Source of the DNA: a virus
IMG/VR virus record: IMGVR_UViG_3300031251_000967
Span: 1 to 64,000 of that record
Reading direction: 5' to 3' (one strand)
Length of the DNA stretch: 64,000 nucleotides
The notes beneath the pieces were generated by a model, which saw nothing but the letters and a program-made list of their open reading frames with translations, searched no databases and was not told the origin of the DNA. The translations under genes were made by a program, and so were the position numbers. Shown one piece after another: positions 1 through 7,636 of this stretch (position 1 is the stretch's first letter; each line of letters begins with the position of its first letter).

Positions 1-114
1 CTCCGCTAGGACCTTCGTGATCGCCGCCGTCAGCGACGTCTTCCCGTGATCCACGTGCCCGATCGTCCCGATGTTGCAGTGCGGTTTCGTCCGCGCAAAC
101 TTCGCCTTCGCCAT
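1..114 (-). CDS. tuf: Elongation factor Tu (5' part, cut by window edge)
   Basis: The first 38 codons read [20 protein letters not shown] and continue with [16 protein letters not shown], the invariant EF-Tu N-terminus with the G1/P-loop GHVDHGKT at about residues 19-26. EF-Tu delivers aminoacyl-tRNA to the ribosome as a GTPase in the cytoplasm. The gene runs leftward out of the window. The tRNA-Gly and tRNA-Tyr genes just upstream on the same strand suggest a shared tRNA-tuf transcript, as in many Proteobacteria. Confidence 0.97.
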   Translation of the reverse strand, partial: MAKAKFARTKPHCNIGTIGHVDHGKTSLTAAITKVLAE

Positions 115-181
115 TTGTCCCGGCTTCCTGATCCCGAGTACGACGTTACATTCAACCTGTGCGCCGAAGCGGCGGCGTTGG

Positions 182-252
<71 letters not shown>

Positions 253-311
253 CCGTACAACCGCGCTTCTCCGCCCGTCGGGCTCCCGTCTACAGCCCTC
301 GAAAGGCCGCG

Positions 312-397
312 TGGTGGAGGGGGTAGGATTCGAACCTACGTAGACTTCCGTCGGCAGATTTACAGTCTGCTGCCATTGACCGCTCGGCCACCCCTCC
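312..397 (-). tRNA. tRNA-Tyr(GTA)
   Basis: The reverse complement has acceptor GGAGGGG, an anticodon stem GCAGA/TCTGC with loop CTGTAAA (anticodon GTA), a long class-II variable arm, a T-arm with GGTTCGAATCC and an encoded CCA end. It is co-oriented with tRNA-Gly and tuf. Confidence 0.96.
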
Positions 398-585
398 GCA
401 AGGCCGCATTGCCCGGCGCAGCGGAGACGCGCCAGATAAGGTTTTCGCGCTGCTTTGTCAACAGTGCGAACGCGCTACGGCTATTGTCGGCCGCACTGCG
501 GCGCGGCGTCGGCCAGCCGCGGGAAATCCCTTGCGGCGGCACCGCGATGCCGCGACCTTGTCGCGCCACAGAACGACGGACCGCG

Positions 586-1554
586 ATGCGCAAGCAGCAC
601 CCACCCGGCGGCGCCGGCCGCAGCAAGCCGAGGACGAACCGCCCCACCGCCGACCGCGGCGCCGCAGGCGGCACGGGCAGACCCCGCACGCCGCGCCCTC
701 CGGCCGACCGCGCCGCCTCCGCCGCCCCTGCACCCGTCGCGCACGGCCAGGACCGGCGCCCCGCCGCCGCGAGCGCGGCCGCCGACCGCGGCGGCTTCGA
801 CCGCAACGCCTGGATCTATGGACGACACGCGGTGGCCGCCGCGCTCGCCAACCCGGCGCGGCGCTGCCGGCGGCTCGCCGCGCTGCCGGAAACCGCGGCG
901 GAGCTTCAGGCGCTGCTCGCGGAAGCTGCGGCGAAGCTGACGCGCGACGCCGAGGTGCGGACGGTGACGCGCGAGGAGATGACGGCGCTGCTGCCGCCCG
1001 GCGCCGTCCACCAGGGTCTGGCGCTCGCCGCCGATCCGCTCCCGGCAGCCGACATCGAGGACGTGATCGACCGCGCGGCGGCCGGCGCGGCGCGGGCGCT
1101 CGTCGTCGTGCTCGACCAAGTAAGCGATCCGCACAATGTCGGCGCGGTGCTGCGCTCCGCCGCCGCCTTCGGCGCGCTCGCCGTCGTCGTGCCGGAGCAC
1201 GGCGCGCCGCCGGTCACCGGAGCGCTCGCCAAGGCGGCGTCGGGCGGGCTGGAGCACGTCGCGCTGGTCCGCGTCGTCAACCTCGCGCGCAGCCTCGACC
1301 GGCTGAAGGAAGCCGGGTTCTGGTGTATCGGCCTCGACGGCGCGGCCGAACGCAGCCTCGCCGAAGCGGCGCCGGACGACGGCCGGATCGTCCTGGTCCT
1401 CGGCTCCGAGGGCGCCGGACTGCGCCGGCTGACGCGCGAGCGGTGCGACCTGCTGGCGCGGCTGCCGACGCGCGGGCCGGTCGCGTCCCTCAACGTCTCG
1501 AACGCCGCCGCGGTGGCCCTCTACGAGATCGCCCGGCGGAGCGGCACGCCGTGA
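586..1554 (+). CDS. rlmB: 23S rRNA 2'-O-methyltransferase, TrmH/SpoU family (RlmB-like)
   Basis: A 322-residue protein whose C-terminal half is a SpoU/TrmH knotted methyltransferase. Motif 1 LDQVSDPHNVGAVLR is near residues 176-190, motif 2 LVLGSEGAGL near 270 and motif 3 NVSNAAAVALYE near 303. An RNA-substrate-binding domain (WIYGRHAVAAAL) precedes it from about residue 75. The family methylates 23S rRNA (G2251 in E. coli RlmB) using SAM. The first ~70 residues are basic, Pro/Arg-rich and low in complexity, as in other alphaproteobacterial RlmB proteins. The start is uncertain: ATG at 547 is also in frame, and neither has a strong Shine-Dalgarno. The next gene overlaps its stop by four bases. 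Confidence 0.92.
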   Translation: MRKQHPPGGAGRSKPRTNRPTADRGAAGGTGRPRTPRPPADRAASAAPAPVAHGQDRRPAAASAAADRGGFDRNAWIYGRHAVAAALANPARRCRRLAALPETAAELQALLAEAAAKLTRDAEVRTVTREEMTALLPPGAVHQGLALAADPLPAADIEDVIDRAAAGAARALVVVLDQVSDPHNVGAVLRSAAAFGALAVVVPEHGAPPVTGALAKAASGGLEHVALVRVVNLARSLDRLKEAGFWCIGLDGAAERSLAEAAPDDGRIVLVLGSEGAGLRRLTRERCDLLARLPTRGPVASLNVSNAAAVALYEIARRSGTP

Positions 1555-2021
1555 CCGCAAGCGACTCCGACGCGCCGCCGCCGGGCCGCCTTTGCGCCGC
1601 CGGCCTCCTTGTCACGCCGGACGGCCGCTACCTGATGCAGCTGCGCGACGACAAGCCGCGGATCTTCCTGCCGGGCCATTGGGGGCTGTTCGGCGGCAGC
1701 ATCGATCCCGGCGAGGACGCCGCGGCGGCAATGCGCCGCGAGTTGTCCGAGGAGCTGGAGTTCGCCGCCCGGTCGGTCCGTATCTTCACCGACATGACCA
1801 TCGGCCTGCCGCTCCCGGACGCGCCGCGCAATGACCGGCTGATCTTCTTCGAGGTGCCGGTCGAGGAGGCGGACATCGCGCGCATGGTGCTACACGAAGG
1901 CTCGGCGATGCGGCTGTTCCGCCCGGAGGCGCTGACGGCGGAGCCGCGGGTGGCGCCGTGGGATCTCGCCGCCGTGCTGATGCATGCGCGGCAGGCAACG
2001 CTGTTCCGGCGGAAGGAATGA
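1551..2021 (+). CDS. NUDIX hydrolase
   Basis: A 156-residue protein beginning at a GTG that overlaps the rlmB stop (GTGA), implying translational coupling. The Nudix box GX5EX7REUXEE is complete at residues 49-71: G, then SIDPGE, then RELSEEL. Nudix enzymes hydrolyse nucleoside diphosphates linked to another moiety; the substrate cannot be told from sequence. It is the last chromosomal protein gene before tRNA-Thr. Confidence 0.9.
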   Translation: MTASDSDAPPPGRLCAAGLLVTPDGRYLMQLRDDKPRIFLPGHWGLFGGSIDPGEDAAAAMRRELSEELEFAARSVRIFTDMTIGLPLPDAPRNDRLIFFEVPVEEADIARMVLHEGSAMRLFRPEALTAEPRVAPWDLAAVLMHARQATLFRRKE

Positions 2022-2025
2022 GTCG

Positions 2026-2087
2026 GCCGGCTTGAGCGCCGGCGGTGCGCCCTGTAGTCTCGGCGCGCCGGTCGCTCGCAGCGCCGA
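2026..2087 (+). terminator. Two GC-rich stem-loops after the NUDIX gene
   Basis: GCCGGC (2026-2031) pairs with GCCGGC (2038-2043), and TCGGCGC (2060-2066) pairs with GCGCCGA (2081-2087). There is no T-tract, so this is at best a weak or Rho-assisted terminator, or a processing site ahead of tRNA-Thr. Confidence 0.3.
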
Positions 2088-2097
2088 CACGCGGCTC

Positions 2098-2172
2098 GCC
2101 GGGTTAGCACAGTGGTAGTGCAGCGGTTTTGTAAACCGAAGGTCGGGGGTTCGAATCCCTCACCCGGCACCA
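2098..2172 (+). tRNA. tRNA-Thr(TGT), probable prophage attachment gene
   Basis: Acceptor GCCGGGT pairs with ACCCGGC, the anticodon loop TTTGTAA carries TGT, the T-arm holds GGTTCGAATCC, and CCA is encoded. The gene is intact. Phage-type sequence begins directly after it, the usual arrangement when integration uses a tRNA 3' end and restores the gene. Confidence 0.96.
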
Positions 2173-2333
2173 GCGAAAAGCGCTGAATTCCTAGGGTTTT
2201 CGGGGAATTTCGGACTGCGCAGAGCGCGCCATAACTGCGAAAGGGCACGTTTCAGGCGCGCACAAAAACAAGCACAGTTTGTTCCCAATTCGTTCGCGGC
2301 GGATCGGCTTGCGGAGATGCGGCGGGGTGTCGC
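2173..2333. other. Left prophage junction (attL arm), no gene
   Basis: This 161-bp stretch between tRNA-Thr and the first phage gene has no supportable ORF. It is relatively AT-rich in places and holds short imperfect repeats, consistent with an attachment-site arm. The core cannot be defined without the right junction. Confidence 0.5.
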
Positions 2334-2954
2334 ATGAGCGCGCTCCGGCATTCCTTTCCGCTGCGCTGGCCGATTGGCCGCGAGCGCACGCACCCCGCCA
2401 AGTGGGTGCGCCCGGTCTTCTCCGTCACGCCGGCCAAGGCGTTGGCCTCGCTGATCGAGGAATTGCGTCGGCTCCGGGTGAGCGAGGCCGAGTTGACGGC
2501 GAACATCCCCATCCGCAAGGACGGCACGTTCTATGCGTCGGCGGGAGAGCCGGACGACCCCGGTATCGCCGTCTACATAAAGCGGCGCGGCAAGGCGGGC
2601 GTCTTCGCGCTCGACCACTACGGCTCGTTCTATGGCAACGTCCGCGGGCTGGCACTGTCTATCGAGGCCATGCGCGCTATCGAGCGGCACGGCGGCGCGA
2701 TGATGATGGAGGCGGCGCTTGCGGGCGCGGCCGGGATGCTCCCGCCACCCGGCGCGTCTCCTGTCGCGGTCGAACGCGCTCCGGAGCCTTGGTTCACGGT
2801 TCTGGGCGTCTTCCCCGAAGCGCCGATCGAGGTTGCCGAGGCCGCTTACCGGGCGCTGGCAAAGAAGGCTCACCCCGACGCTGGCGGCTCGTCGGAGGCC
2901 ATGGGCCGCCTTTCCCGCGCGATCGAAGAAGCCCGCGCGCGCGGTGCCGCATGA
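2334..2954 (+). CDS. J-domain-containing phage protein
   Basis: A 206-residue protein. The last ~55 residues form a truncated DnaJ-like domain, with WFTVLGV starting helix I, a basic helix II and the HPD tripeptide at 180-182 followed by DAGGSSEAM. J-domains stimulate Hsp70 ATPase through HPD, so this may recruit host DnaK. The N-terminal ~140 residues are not recognised. It is the first gene after the left attachment site and heads a rightward run of small genes. A host-chaperone recruitment role is inference. Confidence 0.75.
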   Translation: MSALRHSFPLRWPIGRERTHPAKWVRPVFSVTPAKALASLIEELRRLRVSEAELTANIPIRKDGTFYASAGEPDDPGIAVYIKRRGKAGVFALDHYGSFYGNVRGLALSIEAMRAIERHGGAMMMEAALAGAAGMLPPPGASPVAVERAPEPWFTVLGVFPEAPIEVAEAAYRALAKKAHPDAGGSSEAMGRLSRAIEEARARGAA

Positions 2955-2994
2955 TGTCCCGCTCCCCCACCCCGTACGCGGCGGGGCGTTCGGC

Positions 2995-3252
2995 ATGAGC
3001 GCCACCCGTCTTACCCCCGCCATGAAGCGCGTCATGCGCAATCTGCACGAAGGCCGCAAAGCGGATCATGGCGTCAGCGGCATGTCGGCGCACGGCGGCT
3101 TGATGAGCACCGTATACGCGCTCATCCGGCGCGGATGGGTCGACGCGTACACCTGGGATTTCACGCCTGCCGGCAGGGACGCCGCAGCAGCGCTGTTTGC
3201 GCGAGCGCCCGAAACGACCGGCGCCTCGTCTCGGGGAGGGAAGGAACCATGA
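2995..3252 (+). CDS. Small phage protein, possibly winged-helix-like
   Basis: 85 residues, not recognised. The pattern AMKRVMRNLHEGRKADHG...MSTVYALIRRGWVD...FTPAGRDAAA resembles short phage proteins with a winged-helix-like fold, but no family is claimed. Its end overlaps the next gene's start. Confidence 0.65.
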   Translation: MSATRLTPAMKRVMRNLHEGRKADHGVSGMSAHGGLMSTVYALIRRGWVDAYTWDFTPAGRDAAAALFARAPETTGASSRGGKEP

Positions 3253-3479
3253 ACCAGCTATTCAGCCCCGACCAAGCGCCGCGTAGGCCCCGCCGGGTGA
3301 TGATGCACGTCGTCGACGCCGGGCAAGGCATGGTCGAGCTTCAATGTGCGGCATGCGGCCACAACACGGGCTGGGTTCAGTCGCGCACCGTCACTGAGGA
3401 GAGGCGCGGGCGGCCTTGCCCGAACTGCAACCCGGAAAGCATTCTCGCACCCCGCCCGGCTCGGGGAGGTGAGCGGTGA
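3249..3479 (+). CDS. Small zinc-ribbon-like protein
   Basis: 76 residues with two Cys pairs, CAACG near residue 33 and CPNC near residue 58, the layout of a small zinc ribbon. AAGGA lies just ahead of ATG 3249, and the start overlaps the preceding stop. Its end overlaps the GTG of the next gene. Function unknown. Confidence 0.7.
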   Translation: MNQLFSPDQAPRRPRRVMMHVVDAGQGMVELQCAACGHNTGWVQSRTVTEERRGRPCPNCNPESILAPRPARGGER

Positions 3480-3670
3480 ACCAGAAACCTGAAATCGACC
3501 GCGAGAGCTACCGCGCGATGCTCAGCGAGCTGGTGACCGAATTCAAGAAGACGTGCGACTTCATGGGCGTTGAGGAGGAGCACCGCGCACCCGAGTACAT
3601 CGGCGATATGACCGACGTATTCGGCGAGATTATCGAGCGCTATGTCGCCGTGCGAGGCACCCCATCATGA
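3476..3670 (+). CDS. Hypothetical acidic phage protein
   Basis: 64 residues from a GTG overlapping the upstream TGA by four bases. Predicted largely helical (SYRAMLSELVTEFKKTCDFM). No family recognised. Tight overlaps on both sides support it as a real gene of the rightward block. Confidence 0.65.
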   Translation: MNQKPEIDRESYRAMLSELVTEFKKTCDFMGVEEEHRAPEYIGDMTDVFGEIIERYVAVRGTPS

Positions 3671-3831
3671 CCGCGCCTCCCGGAGGGGACGAGACCCTGA
3701 CCGAACTGATGCGCCGCGTCACCGAGGAAGCGCGCAGAGAAATCAAAGCGGCGTTCAGGCGAGGAGCCGGACTGCCAGAGATCTCGGCCGGCCGCTCTGC
3801 GCTGGTCGCGACGACCGAAACGAAGGAGTAG
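3667..3831 (+). CDS. Hypothetical short phage protein
   Basis: 54 residues (MTAPPGGDETLTELMRRVTE...), starting at an ATG that overlaps the preceding stop as ATGA. The central stretch looks like one amphipathic helix. No family recognised. Included because of the coupled start and codon use like its neighbours. Confidence 0.55.
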   Translation: MTAPPGGDETLTELMRRVTEEARREIKAAFRRGAGLPEISAGRSALVATTETKE

Positions 3832-3837
3832 GACATC

Positions 3838-4089
3838 ATGTGCCAAGCAACCGAGACCTTCACGTGCGAGCACTGCGAGAAGGATCTCCCGATTGAGCAG
3901 CGGGTCGCGCACGTCGACGTGTACATGTGCGAGGGCTGCACCGCCGGGTGGCGGAAGGAATTTGAGGCGTGCCGGCACGATTGGGAGCCATACAGCGCCG
4001 ACGGCGAGGACGGACAGTACTGTCGGAACTGCCATCATTTCGTGGCGGATGACGTGTTCGCGGATCTGTTCCCGCAGACCACATCATGA
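3838..4089 (+). CDS. Double-CxxC zinc-binding-like protein
   Basis: 83 residues with CEHC near residue 10, CEGC near 31 and a third pair YCRNCHHF near 61, suggesting two small zinc sites. GAAGGAG lies a few bases before ATG 3838. Similar Cys-rich small proteins recur in this block. Function unknown; DNA or RNA contact is possible. Confidence 0.7.
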   Translation: MCQATETFTCEHCEKDLPIEQRVAHVDVYMCEGCTAGWRKEFEACRHDWEPYSADGEDGQYCRNCHHFVADDVFADLFPQTTS

Positions 4090-4562
4090 CCGCTCCCTCC
4101 GACACCGCCCGCCGCGCCGCCGACGATGAAACGACATGGCGCTTCGACGAGGAGCGGGAACCCTGCGGAGAGGCCGGCAAGCTGGAACCAGTGTTCTGGG
4201 GCGACATCCTGAGCAAGTCGGCGCCAGACCTGTCCGACTGCCTCGCCGTCCAGGTGCCGACGCACCCCTGGTTCCTGATCGTCTGGGAACCGCTGCCGAC
4301 CGACGCACCTGGACCGCATCTGGTACAGCCGTACTGCTGCTATGCCAGAACAGTGATCTTCTACGATCGCTCGTGGACGGTAGACCCGGCGCACGGCGGG
4401 TTCAAGGACTACGGGAAGATCGAAACCCGGCTGAGCTGCTGGACCGACGCTCTCCGGTTCAACGGTGAGGAGTTCACGAGCGGCGGCGGCCGTGTCGTCT
4501 GGCGGCAGAACCGCTGGTGGATGCTCCATTGGGCGCGGAGGAAATCCCGTGACGCAGCGTGA
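4086..4562 (+). CDS. Hypothetical phage protein
   Basis: 158 residues starting at ATG 4086, overlapping the upstream stop (ATGA). Rich in Trp (FWGDIL, WFLIVWEPL, RWWMLHW), suggesting a compact beta-rich fold. No family recognised. Its 3' end overlaps the next gene by 14 bases. Confidence 0.7.
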   Translation: MTAPSDTARRAADDETTWRFDEEREPCGEAGKLEPVFWGDILSKSAPDLSDCLAVQVPTHPWFLIVWEPLPTDAPGPHLVQPYCCYARTVIFYDRSWTVDPAHGGFKDYGKIETRLSCWTDALRFNGEEFTSGGGRVVWRQNRWWMLHWARRKSRDAA

Positions 4563-4941
4563 TCCCGTCGCCCGCCGCGCCGCCGAACGTGCCTATGCCG
4601 AGTACGCCAAGAAAGGCTATGGCCTGCTGATCGGCTACAGCCTACAGGATCTGCTCGGCGAGCTGGGACCGGCTGTAGCGGAAATCGTCGGGCGGTTCTG
4701 CGAAGGGCCGGGGAGCACAAAAGAGACGGGCGCCGATGTCCGCACCCTCGTCCTGACGATCCCGGCCGACGTCGCCGACGAACTAGACGTCGCGGTAGGG
4801 CGATCGGCTTGGCCCGACGCGACAGCGGAATCGATGGCGGCTGCGGTTCTCTGCGCTTGGGCACGGCGAGTGCGACGGGATCGTGAAGTATCCGGCGAAG
4901 GGCCGGGAGCGAGCGATCAGGATGAGGCCGAACGCTCTTGA
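4549..4941 (+). CDS. Hypothetical phage protein
   Basis: 130 residues from GTG 4549, preceded by GAGGAAATCCC, a good Shine-Dalgarno. The longer reading upstream in this frame is out of frame with the preceding gene's product and is rejected. The middle (TLVLTIPADVADELDVAV) resembles a short beta-strand/helix unit. Its 3' end overlaps by 25 bases the convergent regulator gene. Confidence 0.65.
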   Translation: MTQRDPVARRAAERAYAEYAKKGYGLLIGYSLQDLLGELGPAVAEIVGRFCEGPGSTKETGADVRTLVLTIPADVADELDVAVGRSAWPDATAESMAAAVLCAWARRVRRDREVSGEGPGASDQDEAERS

Positions 4942-5153
4942 CCCACCGCCGCGATCCACCTGTCCCGCTGCTCCGGGGTCATGATCTCCCAGGCGAGGAT
5001 CACGGCGATGTACGGCCCCGGCGCGTCGGCGGTTTGCCGCTCGCCAGCGAGGGAACGGCCGACCGAGTTCTCGTTCCGCCCCGTCAGTTTGGCGATGAGC
5101 TTCTGTGTGAGGCCGGCGGCGCGGGCACGGGCTTGCCAAGGTGCGTCCTTCAT
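4917..5153 (-). CDS. Small HTH regulator
   Basis: 78 residues. Residues ~14-37 (GLTQKLIAKLTGRNENSVGR) form a helix-turn-helix of XRE/phage-regulator type, and the C-terminal part ends in acidic and Trp-containing helices (TPEQRDRWIAAV). It is the only minus-strand gene in the 2.3-7.9 kb block and faces the gene at 5261 across an intergenic inverted repeat. It probably represses one or both divergent transcripts, like a second, local repressor. Confidence 0.7.
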   Translation of the reverse strand: MKDAPWQARARAAGLTQKLIAKLTGRNENSVGRSLAGERQTADAPGPYIAVILAWEIMTPEQRDRWIAAVGQERSASS

Positions 5154-5180
5154 GCCGCCAGCATCGCACGCGAGAAAAGT

Positions 5181-5228
5181 CTACGCAACGATGATTTTGC
5201 GCTTGCATCACTTATCGACGATGCGTAG
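5181..5228. promoter_or_regulatory. Inverted-repeat operator candidate between divergent genes
   Basis: CTACGCAACG (5181-5190) and its inverted partner CGATGCGTAG (5219-5228) flank an AT-richer core, TGATTTTGCGCTTGCATCA, that is itself a partial palindrome. The element sits between the minus-strand HTH gene and the plus-strand gene at 5261, where divergent promoters should lie. The regulator's own binding site is the obvious guess. Confidence 0.5.
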
Positions 5229-5260
5229 ATTAATCCCATCAGAGAGCGATGGAGACAGCG

Positions 5261-5431
5261 ATGACGGCGACCTTCGAGATGAACGGCAAAACCTACCAGA
5301 CCGATACCGAGACCTTGGCCGTGCTCCGCAGCGTCATCCCCTCGGCGAAGGCGGCGAACGACTTTAGCGCGGTCGCGGCGATCATGATCCTCGGACAGGA
5401 GACCGGCAGCATTGTCGAGGCGGGGGAGTGA
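5261..5431 (+). CDS. Hypothetical short phage protein
   Basis: 56 residues beginning MTATFEMNGKTYQTDTETL, a beta-hairpin followed by helices. ATG 5261 has GGAG seven bases upstream; an in-frame ATG at 5249 is an alternative. First gene right of the operator-like repeat. Its stop overlaps the next start. Confidence 0.6.
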   Translation: MTATFEMNGKTYQTDTETLAVLRSVIPSAKAANDFSAVAAIMILGQETGSIVEAGE

Positions 5432-5613
5432 GCCCCGCCGCCATCGAATGCGGCTTCTGCGGGCATAGGCCCGGCGATAAATGCCCCGAGGCGCACGCTT
5501 GGCGGGGCGGAGCCGTGGTCGCCGTCGACCGACCGGCGCCGTGCTTCCCGGAGCCGAGATGCGAAGGGCCGGGAGCGGATCAGGAAAGAGGAGAACGTGA
5601 TGGGAAACACTGA
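5428..5613 (+). CDS. Cys-containing short phage protein
   Basis: 61 residues from a GTG overlapping the previous stop (GTGA). CGFCGHRPGDKC near the N-terminus could bind zinc or a 2Fe-2S cluster. The C-terminal half is Pro/Arg-rich. No family recognised. Confidence 0.55.
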   Translation: MSPAAIECGFCGHRPGDKCPEAHAWRGGAVVAVDRPAPCFPEPRCEGPGADQERGERDGKH

Positions 5614-5800
5614 GGAATGGCTGCGCTTGCAGATCGACCGCGAAGAGCGCGTCGCCAAGCACTTCCGTGACGAGCTGGCCCGCAGGGTGGCTGTCCGTGA
5701 GCGGGCTATCGCCGTGGATCGCGAGGTTTTCACGAAGTGCGCACAGGAGGCGGACGAGCGGGCTGCTGAGTTGCGCAGCAGGCTCAACGGTGTCGCATGA
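5600..5800 (+). CDS. Coiled-coil short phage protein
   Basis: 66 residues, almost wholly charged helix (EEWLRLQIDREERVAKHF...). GAGGAG six bases before ATG 5600 decides the start over the GTG at 5597. It overlaps its upstream neighbour by 14 bases and ends in a stop overlapping the next ATG. Confidence 0.6.
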   Translation: MGNTEEWLRLQIDREERVAKHFRDELARRVAVRERAIAVDREVFTKCAQEADERAAELRSRLNGVA

Positions 5801-6048
5801 TGCCCTCTGATCTCCCCGCAGCGCCGGGGGAGCCGCACATCGACCCGTTCGTGAATTCGGTGTGGTGCCTGATTTTCTCGATGATCGAGCGCGGCGTCGA
5901 CGGGTCTGAACCGTGGTGGGGTCAGGACTTCCTCATGGTGAAGCGCGCCCTTGAGGAACTGGGGCTCAACTGTGATCCGAACGCCGTGACGCTCGATGTT
6001 GATGCCCCTCCCGATCTTCGCCGCACCGGCGAGAGCGACACACAGTGA
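5797..6048 (+). CDS. Hypothetical phage protein
   Basis: 83 residues starting at an ATG overlapping the upstream TGA. Contains a hydrophobic helix (FVNSVWCLIFSMIERG) and a helix-rich centre. No family recognised. Confidence 0.55.
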   Translation: MMPSDLPAAPGEPHIDPFVNSVWCLIFSMIERGVDGSEPWWGQDFLMVKRALEELGLNCDPNAVTLDVDAPPDLRRTGESDTQ

Positions 6049-6061
6049 CGAGGAGAACGTT

Positions 6062-6322
6062 ATGATAGAACCGCATGGCGTTATTCGCTACCGCCTTGGC
6101 GGTAAGCGGGCGGAGTTCCATCGGCTGGCGGTCCTTAGACCGCGGCTCGCGCGTGGCGGCCGTCTCGGACGCGGTAAGAAGCGCGGGCACACAGCGCTTG
6201 TCCGGTTGCGCCGTGGGGCAGTCACTTTCCGATGGACGCCGCTACCCCGTCCGCCCTTCCGCCGACGGCACATGAAGAGCCGCGAGCGCCAGTTCGACCG
6301 GATCTACTCGCGCCAGCGCTGA
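6062..6322 (+). CDS. Very basic short phage protein
   Basis: 86 residues, strongly Arg-rich in the second half (RRGAVTFRWTPLPRPPFRRR). GAGGAG six bases before ATG 6062 favours this frame over an overlapping ORF at 6075. Nucleic-acid binding is possible from charge alone. Confidence 0.5.
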   Translation: MIEPHGVIRYRLGGKRAEFHRLAVLRPRLARGGRLGRGKKRGHTALVRLRRGAVTFRWTPLPRPPFRRRHMKSRERQFDRIYSRQR

Positions 6323-6350
6323 CGGCGCCCGTCATGCTATCCTCTCCCGC

Positions 6351-6623
6351 ATGCCCCGGTGGAACGACATTCCGCCCTGGCCCGGCTACACCCTCGCCTC
6401 GTTAGCGGCCGTACATCACGATATCGCAGTACGGTGTGGTGCCTGCGGGAAGCATGGGAAGCCGATCCGGCCGGACGATCTCATTCCCCGCTTCGGTCCC
6501 GACTTCTGGTTGCGGGATCTCGTCAAGTATCTTGTGTGCGCAGGGTGCGGGGAACGATCGGCGGAGATCCAGATCGCGGTACGGCACGAGATGACGTACT
6601 CACGGCTGTTGAGGGACGATTAG
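6351..6623 (+). CDS. Zinc-ribbon-like phage protein
   Basis: 90 residues with CGAC near residue 29 and CAGC near residue 65, a four-Cys zinc-ribbon layout around a WLRDLVKYLV helix. A TGCTATCCT element lies only a few bases before the ATG, so the transcript may be almost leaderless. Function unknown. Confidence 0.65.
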   Translation: MPRWNDIPPWPGYTLASLAAVHHDIAVRCGACGKHGKPIRPDDLIPRFGPDFWLRDLVKYLVCAGCGERSAEIQIAVRHEMTYSRLLRDD

Positions 6624-6684
6624 CTGTTGCTTTGCTCGGCAGGATGGGGCAGTAGCGGAAGAAACCCGAAGCAGAGTCACTGCC

Positions 6685-6870
6685 ATGACTGAAGTTGTTT
6701 CATGCGTCTTGGCTATCTTGGTCCACCCGGCAGGCCCGATTGTTTTCACTTTCGGGCTGGTCGCGGCAGCATGCGCTTTGACGGTGATCCGCGTTGTGCT
6801 CCCGTGGAACCGGCTTACCGATCGAGAGCGCGAAGAGGTGATCCGCCGTCTCGGCGGACATCGTAAATAA
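6685..6870 (+). CDS. Small single-pass membrane protein
   Basis: 61 residues with two adjacent hydrophobic stretches (VVSCVLAILV and FTFGLVAAACALTVIRVV) followed by a charged cytosolic-type tail (TDREREEVIRRLGG). No family recognised. Confidence 0.55.
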   Translation: MTEVVSCVLAILVHPAGPIVFTFGLVAAACALTVIRVVLPWNRLTDREREEVIRRLGGHRK

Positions 6871-6938
6871 GGCGGGCGAGGCCCAGTACGTCACCCCCGA
6901 TCCGGCGAAAGCCCTGTCCGATATCCTGAGGTAAACTG

Positions 6939-7301
6939 ATGAGCACGTTGCAAGTTGGGCAGACGCTGTGGTTCGTGCCGTTCCGGAGCTACAACGGACA
7001 GCCGCGGGAACTTCCCGTGACGAAGATCGGCCGGAAGTGGGGAGAGTTGGAAAATGGCCGATATCGGTTCGATCTTCAGACGCTTCAGGTGGACTGCAAC
7101 GGGCACTCGCGCCCCGGCGTCCTGTACACTGACCGTGCAATATGGGAAGCGAAAGAGGCCGCCGACGGCGCGTGGCGATCGTTCACGACGCAGTTCGTTC
7201 GGTTGCGCCACCGCCCGCCACACCTGACCGCCGATCGCATCCGGGAAGCAGCCTCATTGCTGGGGTTCGATATCCACCTGAGGGACGGAGAGAAACAGTG
7301 A
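6939..7301 (+). CDS. Beta-barrel-like small phage protein
   Basis: 120 residues. The first ~70 alternate short strands (GQTLWFVPFRS, LPVTKIGRKWGEL, RYRFDLQTLQVDC), as in small SH3/beta-barrel domains; the rest is helical. Function unknown. Its end overlaps the next GTG. Confidence 0.65.
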   Translation: MSTLQVGQTLWFVPFRSYNGQPRELPVTKIGRKWGELENGRYRFDLQTLQVDCNGHSRPGVLYTDRAIWEAKEAADGAWRSFTTQFVRLRHRPPHLTADRIREAASLLGFDIHLRDGEKQ

Positions 7302-7636
7302 GCGACGCAACGGGGCCGATCACGCGCGAGGAGATGGTCGAGCTATTCGGCGCGGAGATGCCGATAGAGGCCGTCAACGCCGTGTGGAACGCTCCGCCGG
7401 ATTGGACGACCGGCGACGTCCGGGCCGAGTTGCGCCGTCTTGCCGAGCAAAAGAAAGCGGCAGTGCCAGAACGTAGCCCGGCCGGCATGGTCTGGATGGA
7501 CCTCTGCCGCAAATTCGCCGACGCTGCCGGGAAGGACGATCAGGAGCGAATGGACTTCCTTATGGCGACCATGAAAGCGCTGGAGGAAGAATACCCTGAG
7601 CAGATCGCGGCCGAGAAGGCTCTTTGGGGCGGCTGA
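7298..7636 (+). CDS. Hypothetical helical phage protein
   Basis: 112 residues from a GTG overlapping the upstream TGA (GTGA), with GGAGAG upstream. Mostly helical and acidic (ITREEMVELFGAEMP, KDDQERMDFLMATMKALEEE). No family recognised. Confidence 0.65.
   Translation: MSDATGPITREEMVELFGAEMPIEAVNAVWNAPPDWTTGDVRAELRRLAEQKKAAVPERSPAGMVWMDLCRKFADAAGKDDQERMDFLMATMKALEEEYPEQIAAEKALWGG

Noticed and set aside
1628-2248. 206-codon minus-strand frame containing GFEPPTFGLQNRCTTTVLTR
   Set aside because: This is the well-known false ORF produced by reading antisense through a tRNA-Thr gene; the rest is antisense to the NUDIX gene.
6871-6938. Short frame reading AGEAQYVTPDPAKALSDILR before the gene at 6939
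   Set aside because: It looks protein-like but has no start codon within reach and a stop just upstream; at most the tail of a deleted gene.
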